From the NCBI RefSeq assembly GCF_022802975.1, contig NZ_JAFEVZ010000001.1:186001-250000 (forward strand): a stretch of DNA of 64,000 nt, read 5' to 3'. The notes below the pieces were generated by a model. It did not search any database. It was not told where the DNA came from and saw only the letters and a list, made by a program, of their open reading frames with translations. Below are positions 17,598-25,396 of this stretch, one piece after another. Position numbers and translations under genes: made by a program. Within the stretch, counting starts at the first letter, position 1, and every line of letters begins with the position of its first letter. The stretch comes from Flavobacterium pectinovorum (GTDB lineage: Bacteria; Bacteroidota; Bacteroidia; Flavobacteriales; Flavobacteriaceae).

Positions 17598-17844
17598 TTT
17601 TGTTTCAGGTTTCAGGTTGTAATCTTGACGATTAAATTTAACCGCAAAGCACGCTAAGTTTTTTTATAGTTTGCATATAATACCCGAAGTTCGCAAAGCT
17701 TTATTAATAGATAGCTTTGCGAACTTTGCGTTTATGAAACCCCGCGATCAAAAAATCTTAGCGTGCTTTGCGGTTAAATATTTTATTCAGTTCAAAGCTT
17801 GAAACTTAAAACCTGAAACCTGAAACCTGAAACCTGAAACAAAA
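17598..17844. repeat. Three-layer nested palindrome between convergent genes
   Basis: Three nested inverted repeats: outer 21-nt arms 17598-17618 / 17824-17844; middle perfect 23-nt arms 17636-17658 / 17757-17779; inner perfect 12-nt arms 17689-17700 / 17713-17724. The right outer arm also contains four 7-bp tandem units (acctgaa) at 17811-17838. It lies between two convergent genes and fills the whole gap, so it could act as a bidirectional terminator; its form is that of a dispersed palindromic repeat. Confidence 0.85.
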
Positions 17845-17845
17845 T

Positions 17846-18808
17846 CTATTTAATAATCCCAATAGATTTTGAATGTTCAATCGCTTTACTGCTTTCTTTA
17901 AAATAACAAACTGAAACGTCAAGACTTTCTATATTGTTTAAAATCTTTTTGACCTTTTTTTTCTGTGATTTTCCAGTTTGCCTGATGTAAACTGCAATTA
18001 CAGTAACAGGGAATATTTTGCAGATCCGTTCGTACAAAATCGGATCGTGTTGTGAATCATCACCCATTAAAACATATTTTAAGGTAGGATAAAATTCGAC
18101 AACATGTTTTATTTTATCGAACTTATGATCGTGATTTCCTCTTCCGCTCATAAAAAAATCGGTGATTCCCCTCTTGATGTCTTTCAGTAAAAAAACGGCT
18201 TTTGGAAGTTTGTTGATTCGGGAAAACTTAGCAATAAACCGGTATAAATTCCATTCGCTGCTCGAAATGTAGAAGAAAGCATTTACTTCTTCGGTATTAT
18301 TTCTTCCTGCAGAACTCAATGCCTGATAATGTGAAACAACATCTTTAAAAACTTTACGGTCATTAACATTTTTAAAAAGTAAAATATAAATTTTTCGAAA
18401 GAAGTTATTCGTATGTGAAATCAAAAAAGTATCATCAATATCCGATATAATCCCGAGTTTACCTTTGTGAGGTCTTATAAAACTGCCTTCGCAGCGAACT
18501 GTTTCATTTTTGTATTTCAAACTGATTTCATACGGCATCCATCCAAAATGGGTTTCTTTTTCTAACGGAATACAAAATTTAAAATAACCATCTTCTAAAG
18601 TTTTAGTATGGATTACTTCATTATTGTAATGAAGATAAACATCAAAATTTTGAATGGTTTTTATTCGGAACAATCTAAGAATCGATTTTGCGTTTTTGAG
18701 TTTCTTTTTCTCAAAATCGTAATTGTGTTCTCTTCTCAAAACATGCCCCATTACAATTAACTCTTGTTCATTTGCATAACCGCGATATAATTGTAAAATT
18801 GGTTTCAT
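17846..18808 (-). CDS. App1-like phosphatidate phosphatase domain protein (DUF2183)
   Basis: 320 residues. The HAD-like motif GIISDIDDTFLISH (DxDDT) marks the App1/DUF2183 phosphatase family, which in yeast removes phosphate from phosphatidate. Other conserved pieces are FFYISSSEWNLYRF and the acidic LMGDDSQHDP. The N-terminal ~130 residues form the usual beta-rich domain. No signal peptide is seen. It diverges from a lipid-kinase gene 61 bp away, so both may act on phosphatidate/diacylglycerol in opposite directions (inference). Confidence 0.83.
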   Translation of the reverse strand: MKPILQLYRGYANEQELIVMGHVLRREHNYDFEKKKLKNAKSILRLFRIKTIQNFDVYLHYNNEVIHTKTLEDGYFKFCIPLEKETHFGWMPYEISLKYKNETVRCEGSFIRPHKGKLGIISDIDDTFLISHTNNFFRKIYILLFKNVNDRKVFKDVVSHYQALSSAGRNNTEEVNAFFYISSSEWNLYRFIAKFSRINKLPKAVFLLKDIKRGITDFFMSGRGNHDHKFDKIKHVVEFYPTLKYVLMGDDSQHDPILYERICKIFPVTVIAVYIRQTGKSQKKKVKKILNNIESLDVSVCYFKESSKAIEHSKSIGIIK

Positions 18809-18869
18809 TAATTACGTATATTTATGTAATCGTAATTTAATTAATTTAATTGGTTTTAAGAATAAAATT

Positions 18870-19739
18870 TTGAAAAAGAACATCCTATTTGTTGTAAATC
18901 CAATTTCCGGAGATTTGGATAAATCAGATTTAATCGAGGCTGTAAGCGAATTTGCAGTTACAAATCATTTTGATTTAGAAGTATATGAAACTACGGGAAA
19001 AAGTGATCAAAAAGAAATACAATCACTTTACAGTCAATATTTACCTGAAAGAATTATAGTTGCAGGAGGTGATGGAACTATAAAAATGGTTGCCGAATCC
19101 ATGGAGAAGCACGATGTAATTATTGGTATTTTACCGGCCGGCTCTGCAAATGGACTTTCAGTCGATTTAAATTTGCCTTCAACAATTGAGGAAAATCTTA
19201 AAATTGCTTTTTTGCATCATTATATCGAAATGGATATGATCTGCATTAACGGCAAAAAAAGTATTCATTTAAGCGATTTAGGGCTAAATGCCGATTTGGT
19301 AAAAAACTATGAGGAGAGTGATGTACGAGGTTTTTGGGGATATGCTTTGCAGGCATTTACAACCCTGACAGAATCAAACGAACCATTTACTGCAACAATT
19401 ACAGCAAATAGAAAAACGGTTGAACATACTGCAAGAATGATCGTAATTGCCAACTCTCAAAAATACGGAACAGGCGTGACTATCAATCCAAATGGAGCAA
19501 TGAATGATGGTAAGTTTGAATTGGTTATCTTAAAAAACCTGGATTTACTTTTAATCGGAAAAATTATTACCGGCAATATGCCTATAGATTCAGAGGATGT
19601 TGTTATTATTTCAACAGATAAAGCTCTTATAGAAACTGATTATCCGGTAAGTTTTCAGATTGATGGCGAATATTGCGGTGCCCAGACTTCCTTGGAAATT
19701 CATATACTGCACAAGCAAATGAAAATTGCGATTCCTTAA
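18870..19739 (+). CDS. Diacylglycerol/sphingosine kinase family lipid kinase (TTG start)
   Basis: 289 residues. The family is clear from NILFVVNPISG at the N-terminus, IIVAGGDGTIKMVAESM (nucleotide-binding GGDGT) and GILPAGSANGLSVDL. No ATG occurs in frame upstream and the homologous start is MKKNILFVVNP, so TTG at 18870 is the likely start codon. Members phosphorylate diacylglycerol or related lipids using ATP. Divergent from the App1-like phosphatase gene. Confidence 0.85.
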   Translation: MKKNILFVVNPISGDLDKSDLIEAVSEFAVTNHFDLEVYETTGKSDQKEIQSLYSQYLPERIIVAGGDGTIKMVAESMEKHDVIIGILPAGSANGLSVDLNLPSTIEENLKIAFLHHYIEMDMICINGKKSIHLSDLGLNADLVKNYEESDVRGFWGYALQAFTTLTESNEPFTATITANRKTVEHTARMIVIANSQKYGTGVTINPNGAMNDGKFELVILKNLDLLLIGKIITGNMPIDSEDVVIISTDKALIETDYPVSFQIDGEYCGAQTSLEIHILHKQMKIAIP

Positions 19740-19762
19740 ACCGGTAAAAATTTTTCGGCAGT

Positions 19763-20908
19763 TTATTTGAATGGATTTCGTTCCTGCCATTCGGTTTTAG
19801 GTTCCAGATAATTAAAGAATCTTGCTATATTGTGATTAATTAAAGTGTTACTATGGGTGATTAAACCATACATTTTTAAAGGTTTAGCTCCAATAGAACT
19901 TTTAATTTCAAGAGCAGTTCTGGCAAAAACAATTTTTCTGAAACCTTTTTTAATAGAGTATCCAATCATGTCGTAAAGCATATTTAGATAAAGCATTTTC
20001 TCGCGTTGTAAATTTTCGTCATAACCTAAAAAATACGTATCCATGACCTCTCCGTTTTTTATTAAGGTATTGAATCCAATTAGTTTTCCATCTAAAAAAT
20101 AACCATACAATAAAAAGTTATCTTTCATGATCTCCTTAAAAAAGCTAAAATGGTTTCTGGCGAGAAAAAAAGTATTGAAAGGCGCATTTTTTGCCACATG
20201 AAAGTATAAATCATAAATAACATCTTCATACCTTTTAATATCTGCTAAAGACATTTTTTGCTTTTCGATTCCATCTGATTTTTTTCTTGCACGCTTGTAT
20301 TGATCCCTGTATTTTTTGGATAAGGCGTCTATGTAATCCTGTTCTGTTTTCCAATTTTGATTTATTTCGAAAATCATATTGGGTTGTGTCGAAAACGTAT
20401 AATTATTTTTGAATTCAGCCTGTAAGGGTTTGATTTCTGTTTCAGTAAAATCTTTAATGCTGGTAATATGAACTTTTCTTCCATTAGCTTTCAACTCTTT
20501 TTTAAGCTGGTTAATTGCTTTATGAAGTGTTTTAATTGCCTTTGATTGCTTTACGTTTTTATCAAAAGCAAAAGCATTTTGTCCGGTAAGCATGTTGTTT
20601 CCAATAAATAAGACATGTGAAGCGAAATTCTTGAGAGCAAAATTTCGGACAGAAGTTTTTAAACATTTGTCTCGTTCTCCAAATGATTCCAGTTTTTCTG
20701 CAAATAGAAATTGGGTTATAACAATGCCGACAAGTTTTTCTTCTTCAAAAATTCCAATAAAATGGCAAATCATATTTACCGGACAGGAATTTTCCAGTAC
20801 TTCGAGGTATTCTCTGGTCAAAAAAATGTTATCTGAAGCCAGTAAATTCCATTCTAAAGGAAGTAATGAAGCGCTTTTGTATATTTGGAAAGAATAAGTT
20901 GTATTCAA
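19763..20908 (-). CDS. GNAT/FemAB-like acyltransferase (peptidoglycan-type)
   Basis: 381 residues, no membrane segment. Repeated GNAT-like folds are suggested by FIGIFEEEKLVGIVITQFL, FLLYGYFLDGKLIGFNTLIKNG and YFLGYDENLQREKMLYLNML. The central piece DALSKKYRDQYKRARKKSDG is typical of FemAB/BioF2-like GNAT proteins that act in cell-wall or lipid aminoacylation. The exact substrate is unknown. Convergent with the lipid-kinase gene (23-bp gap). Confidence 0.62.
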   Translation of the reverse strand: MNTTYSFQIYKSASLLPLEWNLLASDNIFLTREYLEVLENSCPVNMICHFIGIFEEEKLVGIVITQFLFAEKLESFGERDKCLKTSVRNFALKNFASHVLFIGNNMLTGQNAFAFDKNVKQSKAIKTLHKAINQLKKELKANGRKVHITSIKDFTETEIKPLQAEFKNNYTFSTQPNMIFEINQNWKTEQDYIDALSKKYRDQYKRARKKSDGIEKQKMSLADIKRYEDVIYDLYFHVAKNAPFNTFFLARNHFSFFKEIMKDNFLLYGYFLDGKLIGFNTLIKNGEVMDTYFLGYDENLQREKMLYLNMLYDMIGYSIKKGFRKIVFARTALEIKSSIGAKPLKMYGLITHSNTLINHNIARFFNYLEPKTEWQERNPFK

Positions 20909-20981
20909 GAGGTGTGAGCTAATTTATTCAAAATTAGACAATATTTGCAATAACGTATTTGCTTTAAGTTATTATTAAGAG

Positions 20982-21020
20982 AATCCGTTTGAATTTAGAT
21001 TTCAAACGGATTTATTTTTT
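20982..21020 (+). terminator. Hairpin between two minus-strand genes
   Basis: aatccgtttgaa (20982-20993) pairs with ttcaaacggatt (21001-21012), with a T-rich tract on the plus-strand side. It lies just after the DUF1761 gene stop on the minus strand, so it probably ends that transcript even though the U-run favours the opposite strand. Confidence 0.55.
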
Positions 21021-21027
21021 ATGATTA

Positions 21028-21516
21028 TTAAGCGTATGCGCATACAATTCCGCCCATGATGGTAAGTGTAACGATCCAGTATCCTGCATGAATAAAAATG
21101 TACTTCCATGATTTTCTTTCGAACAGACCATTGATGCCAATGACAGGAAAAGCAAAAAATAAACCCGCCATAAAACCATGAAGAGCACCGTGTTTAAAAG
21201 TACGGAAAGCCGTTCCGTAATCAGCCATAAAAGCATGAAAAGATGGTTTTGCACTTTCTATCATAGGTAGGCCGCCAATCATTCCTAAAGCACCTGATTG
21301 GTGAATTACAAAAGGCATCAAAGCCATAGAAATCAGTACCGAGAAAATATAGGTAAACCCAAATATTTTGAGCATATTTCCTTTTTTGAGATCATCTTCA
21401 GTAAAATTATTTTCTTTCATCCAGATTTTGCCGAAGACTTTCGGATGATACCAAATAAATCCAATTACAAGTGTAACAACTGCTGCAGCCAAAAAGGTGA
21501 TAAAGTTAATTTCCAT
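21028..21516 (-). CDS. DUF1761 family integral membrane protein
   Basis: 162 residues with four predicted transmembrane helices: FLAAAVVTLVIGFIWY, FTYIFSVLISMALMPFVI, ALHGFMAGLFFAFPVIGING and YIFIHAGYWIVTLTIMGGIV. The first helix followed by HPKVFGKIWMKE is typical of DUF1761. Function unknown. Stands alone. Confidence 0.8.
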   Translation of the reverse strand: MEINFITFLAAAVVTLVIGFIWYHPKVFGKIWMKENNFTEDDLKKGNMLKIFGFTYIFSVLISMALMPFVIHQSGALGMIGGLPMIESAKPSFHAFMADYGTAFRTFKHGALHGFMAGLFFAFPVIGINGLFERKSWKYIFIHAGYWIVTLTIMGGIVCAYA

Positions 21517-21632
21517 GATTATGAGGTTTTATAATTAGTTAATCAAATTTAGTCAAAATTTTATACTGAAGGATGTTTTGTCTTGGGGCATTAAAGCTGT
21601 TTTTTTAGTTATTAACACTTTATCGACATTCC

Positions 21633-21663
21633 TTGCCCTGTAATTTAAAAACCTATAATTTTG
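21633..21663 (+). promoter_or_regulatory. Bacteroidota-type promoter for the LRR gene
   Basis: TTG at 21633-21635, a 20-bp spacer and TAATTTTG at 21656-21663. Transcription would start near 21670, 17 bp before ATG 21687. This excludes the in-frame TTG at 21633 as a start. Confidence 0.65.
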
Positions 21664-21686
21664 AACTCGAAATAATTTTGCAATCT

Positions 21687-22388
21687 ATGAGAAAAATAAC
21701 CTTTTTGTTATTATTGTTTTTTTTATCATGTTCAGCATTTGCAGATACGGTTTCTGATAGAGAGAAAGATGCCCTTGTTAAAATATATCATGCAACAAAC
21801 GGCGCTGAGTGGAAAGTAAAATGGGATTTGTCTTTACCGGTTTCTACCTGGTTTGGCGTTGAAACAAATAATGAGAAAGTTGTCGGGCTAAATTTATCCG
21901 ATAATAACTTAAAAGGAGAATTGCCTGATGAATTTTCTAATCTGGTAAACTTGAAAGTTATAGACTTTTCAAATAATAAAATATCAGGAAAATTACCTTA
22001 CAGTATTGGCAATTTGAAGCAACTGGAAGTATTTTCGCTTTTTAGTAATCAGATAGAAGGCTCATTACCGGGTTCGTTATACGAGATTTCAACATTGAAA
22101 ATATTGCTTTTAAATAATAATAAATTATCGGGCAGTCTGAGTAATAAGATAAGGAATTTAAGTTCTTTAGAAAACCTGGGTCTATTTGATAACAGTTTTA
22201 TTGGAGAAATTCCAAAAGATTTGGAAAATCTTCAGCATTTAAAAGAAATGAATCTCTCTTATAATCAATTTCAGGGAACAGTTTCCAAAAAAATAGCGTT
22301 ATTAGATTCTTTAAATATGACAATGTTTGATAAAAACGGAAATCCTTTTTTATTAGAAATAAATGCAGAAAAAGATATTATACAATAA
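21687..22388 (+). CDS. Secreted leucine-rich-repeat protein
   Basis: 233 residues from ATG 21687 with a signal peptide (MRKITFLLLLFFLSCSAFAD; the Cys may also make it a lipoprotein). The next part (KDALVKIYHATNGAEWKVKW) is the short cap found before plant-type LRRs. About six 24-residue repeats follow, of the type LKVIDFSNNKISGKLP. Likely exposed or periplasmic and binding-type; the partner is unknown. No T9SS sorting domain is present at the C-terminus. Confidence 0.85.
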   Translation: MRKITFLLLLFFLSCSAFADTVSDREKDALVKIYHATNGAEWKVKWDLSLPVSTWFGVETNNEKVVGLNLSDNNLKGELPDEFSNLVNLKVIDFSNNKISGKLPYSIGNLKQLEVFSLFSNQIEGSLPGSLYEISTLKILLLNNNKLSGSLSNKIRNLSSLENLGLFDNSFIGEIPKDLENLQHLKEMNLSYNQFQGTVSKKIALLDSLNMTMFDKNGNPFLLEINAEKDIIQ

Positions 22389-22463
22389 TTACAAAAAATT
22401 AATCGTGCTTATGAATGAATTTTACTCGTGAAAAAGTTGATTAAATATATTTAGTTAATTGTG

Positions 22464-22493
22464 AAAAAACCGTAATTCGTTACGGTTTTTTTT
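22464..22493 (+). terminator. Rho-independent terminator after the LRR gene
   Basis: aaaaaaccgtaa pairs with ttacggtttttt around a short loop, followed by a T-run. The rest of the gap 22389-22674 is AT-rich and otherwise without recognised features. Confidence 0.85.
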
Positions 22494-22674
22494 ATGAAGT
22501 GATTTAGGCTTTTTGATTAAACGTAAAAAGTCTAAATTACTGCTATGCTAAAAAAAATATAATTTAATACCAGAAATTGTAGCTTTTTGTTTTTTTTTAT
22601 AATTTTAATTATTGAATTGAAAAGCTATTTTAAGTTAACAACAAAATAAACTCTAACCCTTTAAATATAAAGTC

Positions 22675-22980
22675 ATGGTAATACATTATCAGGGAAAACA
22701 ACACGGAAAAAGTACTAAGTTCACCATTAGAATAATTGGAAACAATCTTTCAAAAAGCAGTTCAAATTACCAGATAGATTTGTTAGTAGGAGATAAGCAA
22801 TTACCATTGTTTACATCCGAAATTCATCAGAGTTTGTCTAATTGCCTGAGAGAGATTTATTTGTTCAGAAAGCACAATGGAATCACTTTTGAAGAATCTT
22901 CAGAAAAAATAGAAACCTTATTAGTGCCTTACGACAAAGTTTTATACGATTACAATAAATTTGCTTTGTTTAGAGCGTAA
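22675..22980 (+). CDS. Small hypothetical protein (101 aa)
   Basis: Not recognised. It begins MVIHYQGKQHGKSTKFTIRI and ends YDKVLYDYNKFALFRA; no signal peptide, membrane segment or cysteine-rich motif is seen. It has its own terminator. Its last 33 codons and its terminator are duplicated at 23579-23730, so it forms one edge of the rearranged islet. Confidence 0.65.
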   Translation: MVIHYQGKQHGKSTKFTIRIIGNNLSKSSSNYQIDLLVGDKQLPLFTSEIHQSLSNCLREIYLFRKHNGITFEESSEKIETLLVPYDKVLYDYNKFALFRA

Positions 22981-22996
22981 TTTATTTATAGAATTT

Positions 22997-23032
22997 AAAA
23001 AGAAAAGACTGCCTTAAAAAGCAGTCTTTTTT
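22997..23032 (+). terminator. Rho-independent terminator after the 101-aa gene
   Basis: aaaagactgc pairs with gcagtctttt, followed by T-rich sequence. A diverged copy follows the gene fragment at 23701-23731. Confidence 0.85.
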
Positions 23033-23052
23033 ATGGTTTTAACCAGATAAAT

Positions 23053-23309
23053 TTAAACGATTTGTTTTTCTTTTCTGAAATTCCTCCATCCAAAACCAAT
23101 CAGCAGCAAGTTGAACAATACCAACTGTAAAAAGGTTTTTGCAAAATCTATTTTAGAAGCATCTTCAAAAGTTTCTACCTTAAATTTCGACCAGTTTTCT
23201 TTTTTAACATCGGCATTGTCAAAGATTTTTGGGTAGAAATACAAGCGCAGTTTTTCATGAAACCGGTTTGTTTTTTCCATAAATAAAAGCTGGTTTCCTA
23301 AGTCAGATT
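23053..23309 (-). pseudogene. Truncated copy 1 of the ABC permease 3' end
   Basis: The minus-strand translation (ending GWRNFRKEKQIV) is nearly the same as the last ~86 codons of the intact permease gene at 33031-34383, including NRFHEKLRLYFYPKIFDNAD. It differs mainly near EDASKIDFAKTF versus EDTSETNFIKTF. It has lost everything upstream of the cagattt junction at 23309, where the fold-back element begins. Remnant, not a gene; the internal ATG frame at 23280 is an artefact. Confidence 0.88.
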
Positions 23310-23313
23310 TTCA

Positions 23314-23580
23314 GCTCCGCGAAGTCTTCATTCAAAAATCTAAACACGCTGCGCAAATGTCTCCGACTTTGCCTATTCTAAACAAATATATTTAAAAACC
23401 GTAGACATCTCAAAGTCTCTGATTTTAAAACAAAACTTCATAATATAAAATTCTATCAAGACATAAACGGAAAAAGTCGGAGACTTTTGAGACGTTTTGT
23501 GTTCAATATGAAGCAAAAAAAATTGCGCAAAGTCAGAGACATTTGCGCAGCTTTTCAAAAAGAACTCTTCGGGGAGCGGG
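23314..23580. mobile_element. Fold-back (MITE-like) element, copy 1
   Basis: About 267 bp. The ends GCTCCGCGAAG and CTTCGGGGAGC are inverted repeats with one mismatch. Inside, the arm at 23348-23372 pairs with 23525-23551 (GCGCAAATGTCTC/GAGACATTTGCGC type) and a further inner pair is AAAGTCTCTGA / TCGGAGACTTT, so most of the element folds back on itself. It carries no credible gene. Copy 3 is nearly identical and copy 2 is more diverged. Confidence 0.8.
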
Positions 23581-23680
23581 AATCACTTTTGAAGAATCTT
23601 CAGAAAAAATAGAAACCTTATTAGTGCCTTACGACAAAGTTTTATATGATTACAATAAATATGCTTTGTTTAGAGCGTAA
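23579..23680 (+). pseudogene. 3' fragment of the 101-aa hypothetical gene
   Basis: The last 33 codons (GITFEESSEKIETLLVPYDK ... YALFRA) plus stop, almost identical to the end of 22675-22980 (F to Y near the end). It starts directly at the fold-back element junction and has no start codon. Confidence 0.9.
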
Positions 23681-23700
23681 TTTATTTTAGAGATTAAAAA

Positions 23701-23734
23701 CAAAAGGACTGCCCGGATTGGAGCAGTCTTTTTG
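23701..23734 (+). terminator. Duplicated terminator following the gene fragment
   Basis: aaggactgc pairs with gcagtctttt, with T-rich sequence after it. It is a diverged copy of the hairpin at 22997-23032. Confidence 0.75.
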
Positions 23735-23749
23735 TTTTGAAGATAGATG

Positions 23750-23879
23750 TTAAACGATTTGTTTTTCTTTTCTGAAATTTATCCATCCGAAACCTATCAG
23801 TATTAAATTGAATAATACCAACGGTAAAAAGGTTTTTATGAAATTCGTTTCTGAAGTATCTTCAAAAGTTTCCACCTCT
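23750..23879 (-). pseudogene. Truncated copy 2 of the ABC permease 3' end
   Basis: About 43 codons of permease C-terminus on the minus strand (NFIKTFLPLVLFN ... NFRKEKQIV). It breaks at 23879 within the codons for VETFED, where fold-back copy 2 begins. The upstream half matches the intact gene at 33031 more closely than copy 1 does. Confidence 0.85.
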
Positions 23880-24144
23880 GCTCCTCGAAGTCTCCATTCA
23901 AAAATCTAAACATGCTGCAGCAAATGTCTCCGACTTTGCCTATTCTAAACAAACATATTTAAAAACCGTAGATATCTCAAAGTCTCTGACTTTAAAACAA
24001 AACTTCTTAATATAAAATTCTATCAAGACATAAACGGAAAAGTCGGAGACTTTCGAGACGTTTTGTGTTCAGTATGAAGCAAAAAAAATTGTGCAAAGTC
24101 AGAGACATTTGCAGCTTTTCAAAAAGAACTCTTCGGGGAGCGGG
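23880..24144. mobile_element. Fold-back (MITE-like) element, copy 2 (diverged)
   Basis: Same ends (GCTCCTCGAAG ... CTTCGGGGAGC) and the same internal inverted arms as copy 1, with scattered substitutions and small deletions (for example gctgcagcaaatg, gtgcaaagtcagag). Confidence 0.8.
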
Positions 24145-24162
24145 GGTTTTAACCAGATAAAT

Positions 24163-24275
24163 TTAAACGATTTGTTTTTCTTTTCTAAAATTAATCCATC
24201 CCAAACCCATCAGTATAAAATTGAATAATACCAACGGTAAAAAGGTTTTTGCAAAATCTATTTCAGAAGTATCCC
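24163..24275 (-). pseudogene. Truncated copy 3 of the ABC permease 3' end
   Basis: About 37 codons of permease C-terminus on the minus strand (SEIDFAKTFLPLVLFNFILM ... KEKQIV). The break at ~24275 again abuts a fold-back element. The upstream gttttaaccagataa sequence also matches the copy-1 surroundings. Confidence 0.85.
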
Positions 24276-24278
24276 TCA

Positions 24279-24547
24279 GCTCCGCGAAGTCTTCATTCAA
24301 AAATCTAAACACGCTGCGCAAATGTCTCCGACTTTGCGCTATTCTAAACAAATATATTTAAAAACCGTAGACATCTCAAAGTCTCTGATTTTAAAACAAA
24401 ACTTCATAATATAAAATTCTATCAAGACATAAACGGAAAAAGTCGGAGACTTTTGAGACGTTTTGTGTTCAATATGAAGCAAAAAAAATTGCGCAAAGTC
24501 AGAGACATTTGCGCAGTTTTTCAAAAAGAACTCTTCGGGGAGCGGGG
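24279..24547. mobile_element. Fold-back (MITE-like) element, copy 3
   Basis: Nearly identical to copy 1 over its length, with ends GCTCCGCGAAG and CTTCGGGGAGC and arms GCGCAAATGTCTCCGAC / GTCAGAGACATTTGCGC. It truncates the immunity-gene fragment that lies at 24548-24660. Confidence 0.8.
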
Positions 24548-24703
24548 AGTAATAAATGTATGATTAAATTCAGTACTGATTCTTTGTGCAACTCTTTGTC
24601 CCGAAGCGTGATTGACCACTCCTCAATAACTTTCTTTTTTAGTTCTTTTTCTATTGCCATTATTAATTTTAAGGTCTGATTATTTCTCTTAGAGCCACCT
24701 CTT
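24548..24703 (-). pseudogene. Remnant of a second toxin-end / immunity-start cassette
   Basis: On the minus strand a short frame ends in IIRP-stop (24671-24685), the same last four residues and stop as the intact toxin. After a short AT-rich spacer comes ATG at 24660 and MAIEKELKKKVIEEW, clearly related to MAIDKEIKKKVTEEW of the intact immunity candidate. The frame then diverges (SITLRDKELHKESV) and runs into fold-back copy 3 at 24547. This is a truncated paralogous cassette. Confidence 0.78.
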
Positions 24704-24706
24704 TAT

Positions 24707-25390
24707 TTATAATGTAAGCTCTGAACTCTTTAATTTTGCAATTTTTTTATCCTGTTTGTTTATTTCTATTTGCTTTAAAAATTCATCTCTGTTGATTATA
24801 GTTGTCTGTAAACTTTGAAGCCATCCGTTTACATCTATACCACAAGCTTTAAAGTGGTTTAAGTCCCAATTTCTTTTATTGATTTGTTCCAATATGCTTT
24901 TTGCTTCTGCAACTCCAACAAATAAAGCTATTTTTAGTTTTGCTTCCTGAAGTGCTGCCTGCAGGTACGAATTAGGAGCAGCACTTAATGGTGATGTTTT
25001 GGAATATTCATCCAATATGGATATTAATTTTTTCAAAGAAATATTTTCATCAAATGACAATGTGCTTTGTTTTTGAATGCTATCTAATACATCATCAAAA
25101 AACATACTGTGTTTTTCATAGGGGATATTATATTCGAAACCTTTTTTATTTTTTAATCTGCTCAGCAAAATAGGTCCACTCAAACAAGTTTTCATATCTT
25201 TTTCCCACAATGAATATATTACAAAATAGGGGCTGTATTCTTCAGAGAATGGAGACTTTATTAACTCTATCCCTATTATGCAAGAACCTAAAATCTTGTA
25301 TAATTTGTTCTGTGCAAATGCTGAAAGCTGAGGAAAGACATTTAACCATTCCTCAGTGACTTTCTTTTTTATTTCTTTATCTATTGCCAT
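24707..25390 (-). CDS. Candidate immunity protein of the RHS toxin
   Basis: 227 residues, not recognised as a known family. No signal peptide or membrane helix is seen; it is largely charged and helical (LQAALQEAKLKIALFVGVAEAKSILEQI), so it is probably cytoplasmic. It starts 6 bp after the toxin stop codon on the same strand, the classic place and spacing for the cognate immunity gene of a polymorphic toxin. A fragment of a paralog with the same N-terminus lies directly downstream. The function is inferred from position only. Confidence 0.65.
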   Translation of the reverse strand: MAIDKEIKKKVTEEWLNVFPQLSAFAQNKLYKILGSCIIGIELIKSPFSEEYSPYFVIYSLWEKDMKTCLSGPILLSRLKNKKGFEYNIPYEKHSMFFDDVLDSIQKQSTLSFDENISLKKLISILDEYSKTSPLSAAPNSYLQAALQEAKLKIALFVGVAEAKSILEQINKRNWDLNHFKACGIDVNGWLQSLQTTIINRDEFLKQIEINKQDKKIAKLKSSELTL

Positions 25391-25396
25391 TATTTA

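Noticed and set aside
17811..17838. 7-bp tandem repeat as an origin iteron array
   Set aside because: Only four units and part of a larger palindrome; no replication gene nearby.
23373..23558. 61-codon minus-strand frame, repeated almost identically at 24339-24524
   Set aside because: Both copies lie wholly inside the fold-back element; conservation reflects copying of the element, and copy 2 does not keep the frame.
24163..24351. 62-codon minus-strand frame
   Set aside because: Chimera of fold-back sequence and permease fragment; no start region of its own.
23314..24547. CRISPR array
   Set aside because: Only three ~267-bp copies with gene fragments between them; no short regular repeats or spacers and no cas genes.
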